Assembly: GCA_034770075.1 (NCBI GenBank)
Contig: JAVJAP010000114.1
Span: forward strand, 124,001 to 188,000
DNA length: 64,000 nucleotides
Source of the DNA: Aralia elata
Lineage: Eukaryota; Streptophyta; Magnoliopsida; Apiales; Araliaceae
Direction: 5' to 3'
Shown here in pieces: positions 62,501 to 64,000 of this stretch (its first letter is position 1; the number at the start of each line of letters is the position of its first letter). The notes beneath the pieces are model-generated. The model saw only the letters and a program-made list of their open reading frames with translations. It was not told where the DNA came from and searched no databases. Made by a program: the position numbers and the translations under genes.

Positions 62501-62866
62501 ATGATATATCTTCATTCTTGCTTTTAAACTTGCTGAGCAAAGTAGTTGTTCACCCTTGCTATATCATGAACCTATTGCAGTTAAGCCGGAGAGTTCCAAA
62601 GCGGGCAAAGGCAAAGGAAAGCTTAAGGAATAGTTATATGTACTATTTCGATATGTAATCGTGGAATAGTTTTGTATTATTAATTTATTCTGCGATGTAT
62701 TTATTTAAGGTTATAGACCTTGGGACCGTAGTTAACCTTTTTGTAATGAACAACATATGTTTATTTATTCCGCATTAGTTGATTTATGTTGTTTAGAGGT
62801 GTATGGATGTATTTTATCGTGAGCACCAAATTCGAGGTATTGGTACCTGAATTTGGGGGTGTCACA
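59527..62866 (+). repeat. Element D 3' LTR
   Basis: 3340 bases, TGTAACGACC to GTGTCACA, followed by TTTTT. It contains the shared module at 61244-61318 and the GC-rich patch at 61060-61205. Confidence 0.95.
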
Positions 62867-64000
62867 TTTTTTTGTTTGAATCACCTATTATATGTATTAG
62901 CTCGTTACAAACATAATACTATTACATCAATTTCTATGTTTTTCTTTACGCCTACTAATGAATGTATTAGCTTATTACGTTCGTAATGTTATAGGTCATA
63001 AAAGACAAAACCGTAATTATTACAACTGATTTAACATTTTGACTTATAATTTAATTTGTTCATTACATACAATCATATAATTTAGTAAACCAAATATAAT
63101 TTTGAACATAATGTAATAAGATTATAATTACTATACAAATACCAAGAACGAACCAAATAAATATGTGGTAATAACTTATTATCATTACATTACAACTCTA
63201 TCACATTACGTAAACTATTGCATTATAACAAATTTTTATTTGGCGGACCAAATAAACCCCACCAAAGTTTTTTGTATCGATTTTTTTAAGCTCTCTTATA
63301 AAATTCAGAAGTACTGGTGTGAAGATGACATGATTATAGGTCTAGCATGGGTGACAAGAATCCTTTTAGAGGTTGTTGAGTTCATGCAAACATAACTTTT
63401 AAGTTGGATTATTATTTATTTTTGAAAATAAGTTTTAAATATTTTCAAATTTAAAATTGAGATAATTTATTAAAAATTCTAAAACAATATATTTTACAAT
63501 AATTAATACTTTTTAGGAAATTTATTAAACAAATTACTATTATATTTTAGTTTGAAAATATTTCAATTTAACTTCAAAAAATTAAAAATAATAAATTCTA
63601 GAAAGGATAGAGTATTTTGGATGATACTTGTTACTTCTCACATAAAAAAAAATTAAGCTATGATCTCATAACATAAAAGAAGAAAAGAAATAAAGCTAAA
63701 GAGGAATTAATCTATAAGATCATTACCAACATATATAAAAAGCTAATATTAATAGTATATACTATATACATCACAATAATAATAATCCCAAACAAGCTGC
63801 AACACAAAATGCAGCATCATCACTTCACTGCACATTATGAGGAACAAGTGTGCACTGTGTGAAAGAATGCAAACAAATTTGCAGGCTCCGTTAACGCATT
63901 CATAGCCAGATGTTGCCAAGCTTGCAACCTGTGCGAGGCACGGAATAATTTTTAAAACATTTCTTAGTACTCCATCTATTAAGTCAATCAAATATTAAAA
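62867..64000. other. AT-rich flank right of element D, no gene recognised
   Basis: Rich in ATTAC/GTAAT-type short motifs to about 63230, then plain AT-rich sequence. A minus-strand 80-codon ORF (63749-63991, with ECVNGACKFVC) has cysteines but no family I recognise; it could be a terminal exon fragment. The 63438-63472 stretch resembles 7450-7485. Confidence 0.45.

Larger units (their letters stand above)
50121..62866 (+). mobile_element. Element D: full-length Ty3/gypsy (chromovirus-like) retrotransposon
   Basis: 12,746 bases from TGTAACGACC to GGGGGTGTCACA, with TTTTT at 50116-50120 and 62867-62871 as target duplication. Order: 5' LTR, primer site, extra ORF, gag-pol, purine tract, 3' LTR. 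Its proteins are closely similar to element B throughout while the LTRs are unrelated in most of their length, so B and D are sister families. The solo LTR at 8407-11771 belongs to the D family. LTR copies are nearly identical, indicating recent insertion, yet all coding regions carry nonsense codons or a frameshift. Confidence 0.95.

Noticed and set aside
63749..63991. Minus-strand 80-codon ORF with several cysteines, defensin-like at first sight
   Set aside because: No signal peptide and no cysteine spacing typical of defensins, snakins or lipid-transfer proteins.

Overview
This is a plant nuclear window, flowering-plant type and probably eudicot, made almost entirely of transposable elements. 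The evidence is canonical GT-AG introns, long AT-rich non-coding stretches, Ty3/gypsy LTR retrotransposons with plant-type primer sites, and a plant MuDR-type transposase. I see no convincing ordinary host gene, no rRNA or tRNA gene and no bacterial-type feature. The species cannot be named from the sequence alone.

Layout. 1-491 is unassigned AT-rich sequence. 492-6444 is a degenerate, non-autonomous minus-strand Ty3/gypsy element (A) with two ~1.7 kb LTRs, a tRNA-Asp-type primer site and only Gag and protease scraps. 6445-7581 is AT-rich spacer. 7582-49805 is one Mutator-like element (MULE) of about 11.8 kb, now stretched to 42 kb by nested insertions. Its left arm carries a three-exon, apparently intact MuDR-like transposase (12049-15410, plus strand). 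Its right arm carries an eight-exon ULP1/DUF1985 gene (44110-49370, minus strand) with two in-frame stops. Degenerate terminal inverted repeats lie at about 7582 and 49805.

Insertions inside the MULE. A solo LTR (8407-11771, TSD AATAA) sits in the transposase 5' leader intron. A chromovirus-like Ty3/gypsy element B (17006-44061, TSD GTATT) lies between the two MULE genes. Its 5' LTR was split by a Tat/Ogre-type minus-strand element C (17906-28869, TSD TGGGG), whose interior is mainly tandem repeat arrays. A later ~2.49 kb tandem duplication (27360-32341) spans the C/B junction.

To the right of the MULE, element D (50121-62866, TSD TTTTT) is a close relative of B and of the same LTR family as the solo LTR. 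62867-64000 is AT-rich flank. B and D both carry an extra coiled-coil ORF before gag-pol, and both polyproteins are broken by stops and indels. The inferred order of events is: MULE, then B, then C, then the duplication. Solo LTR and D are separate events. The nearly identical LTR pairs of B, C and D suggest recent insertion; element A looks older.
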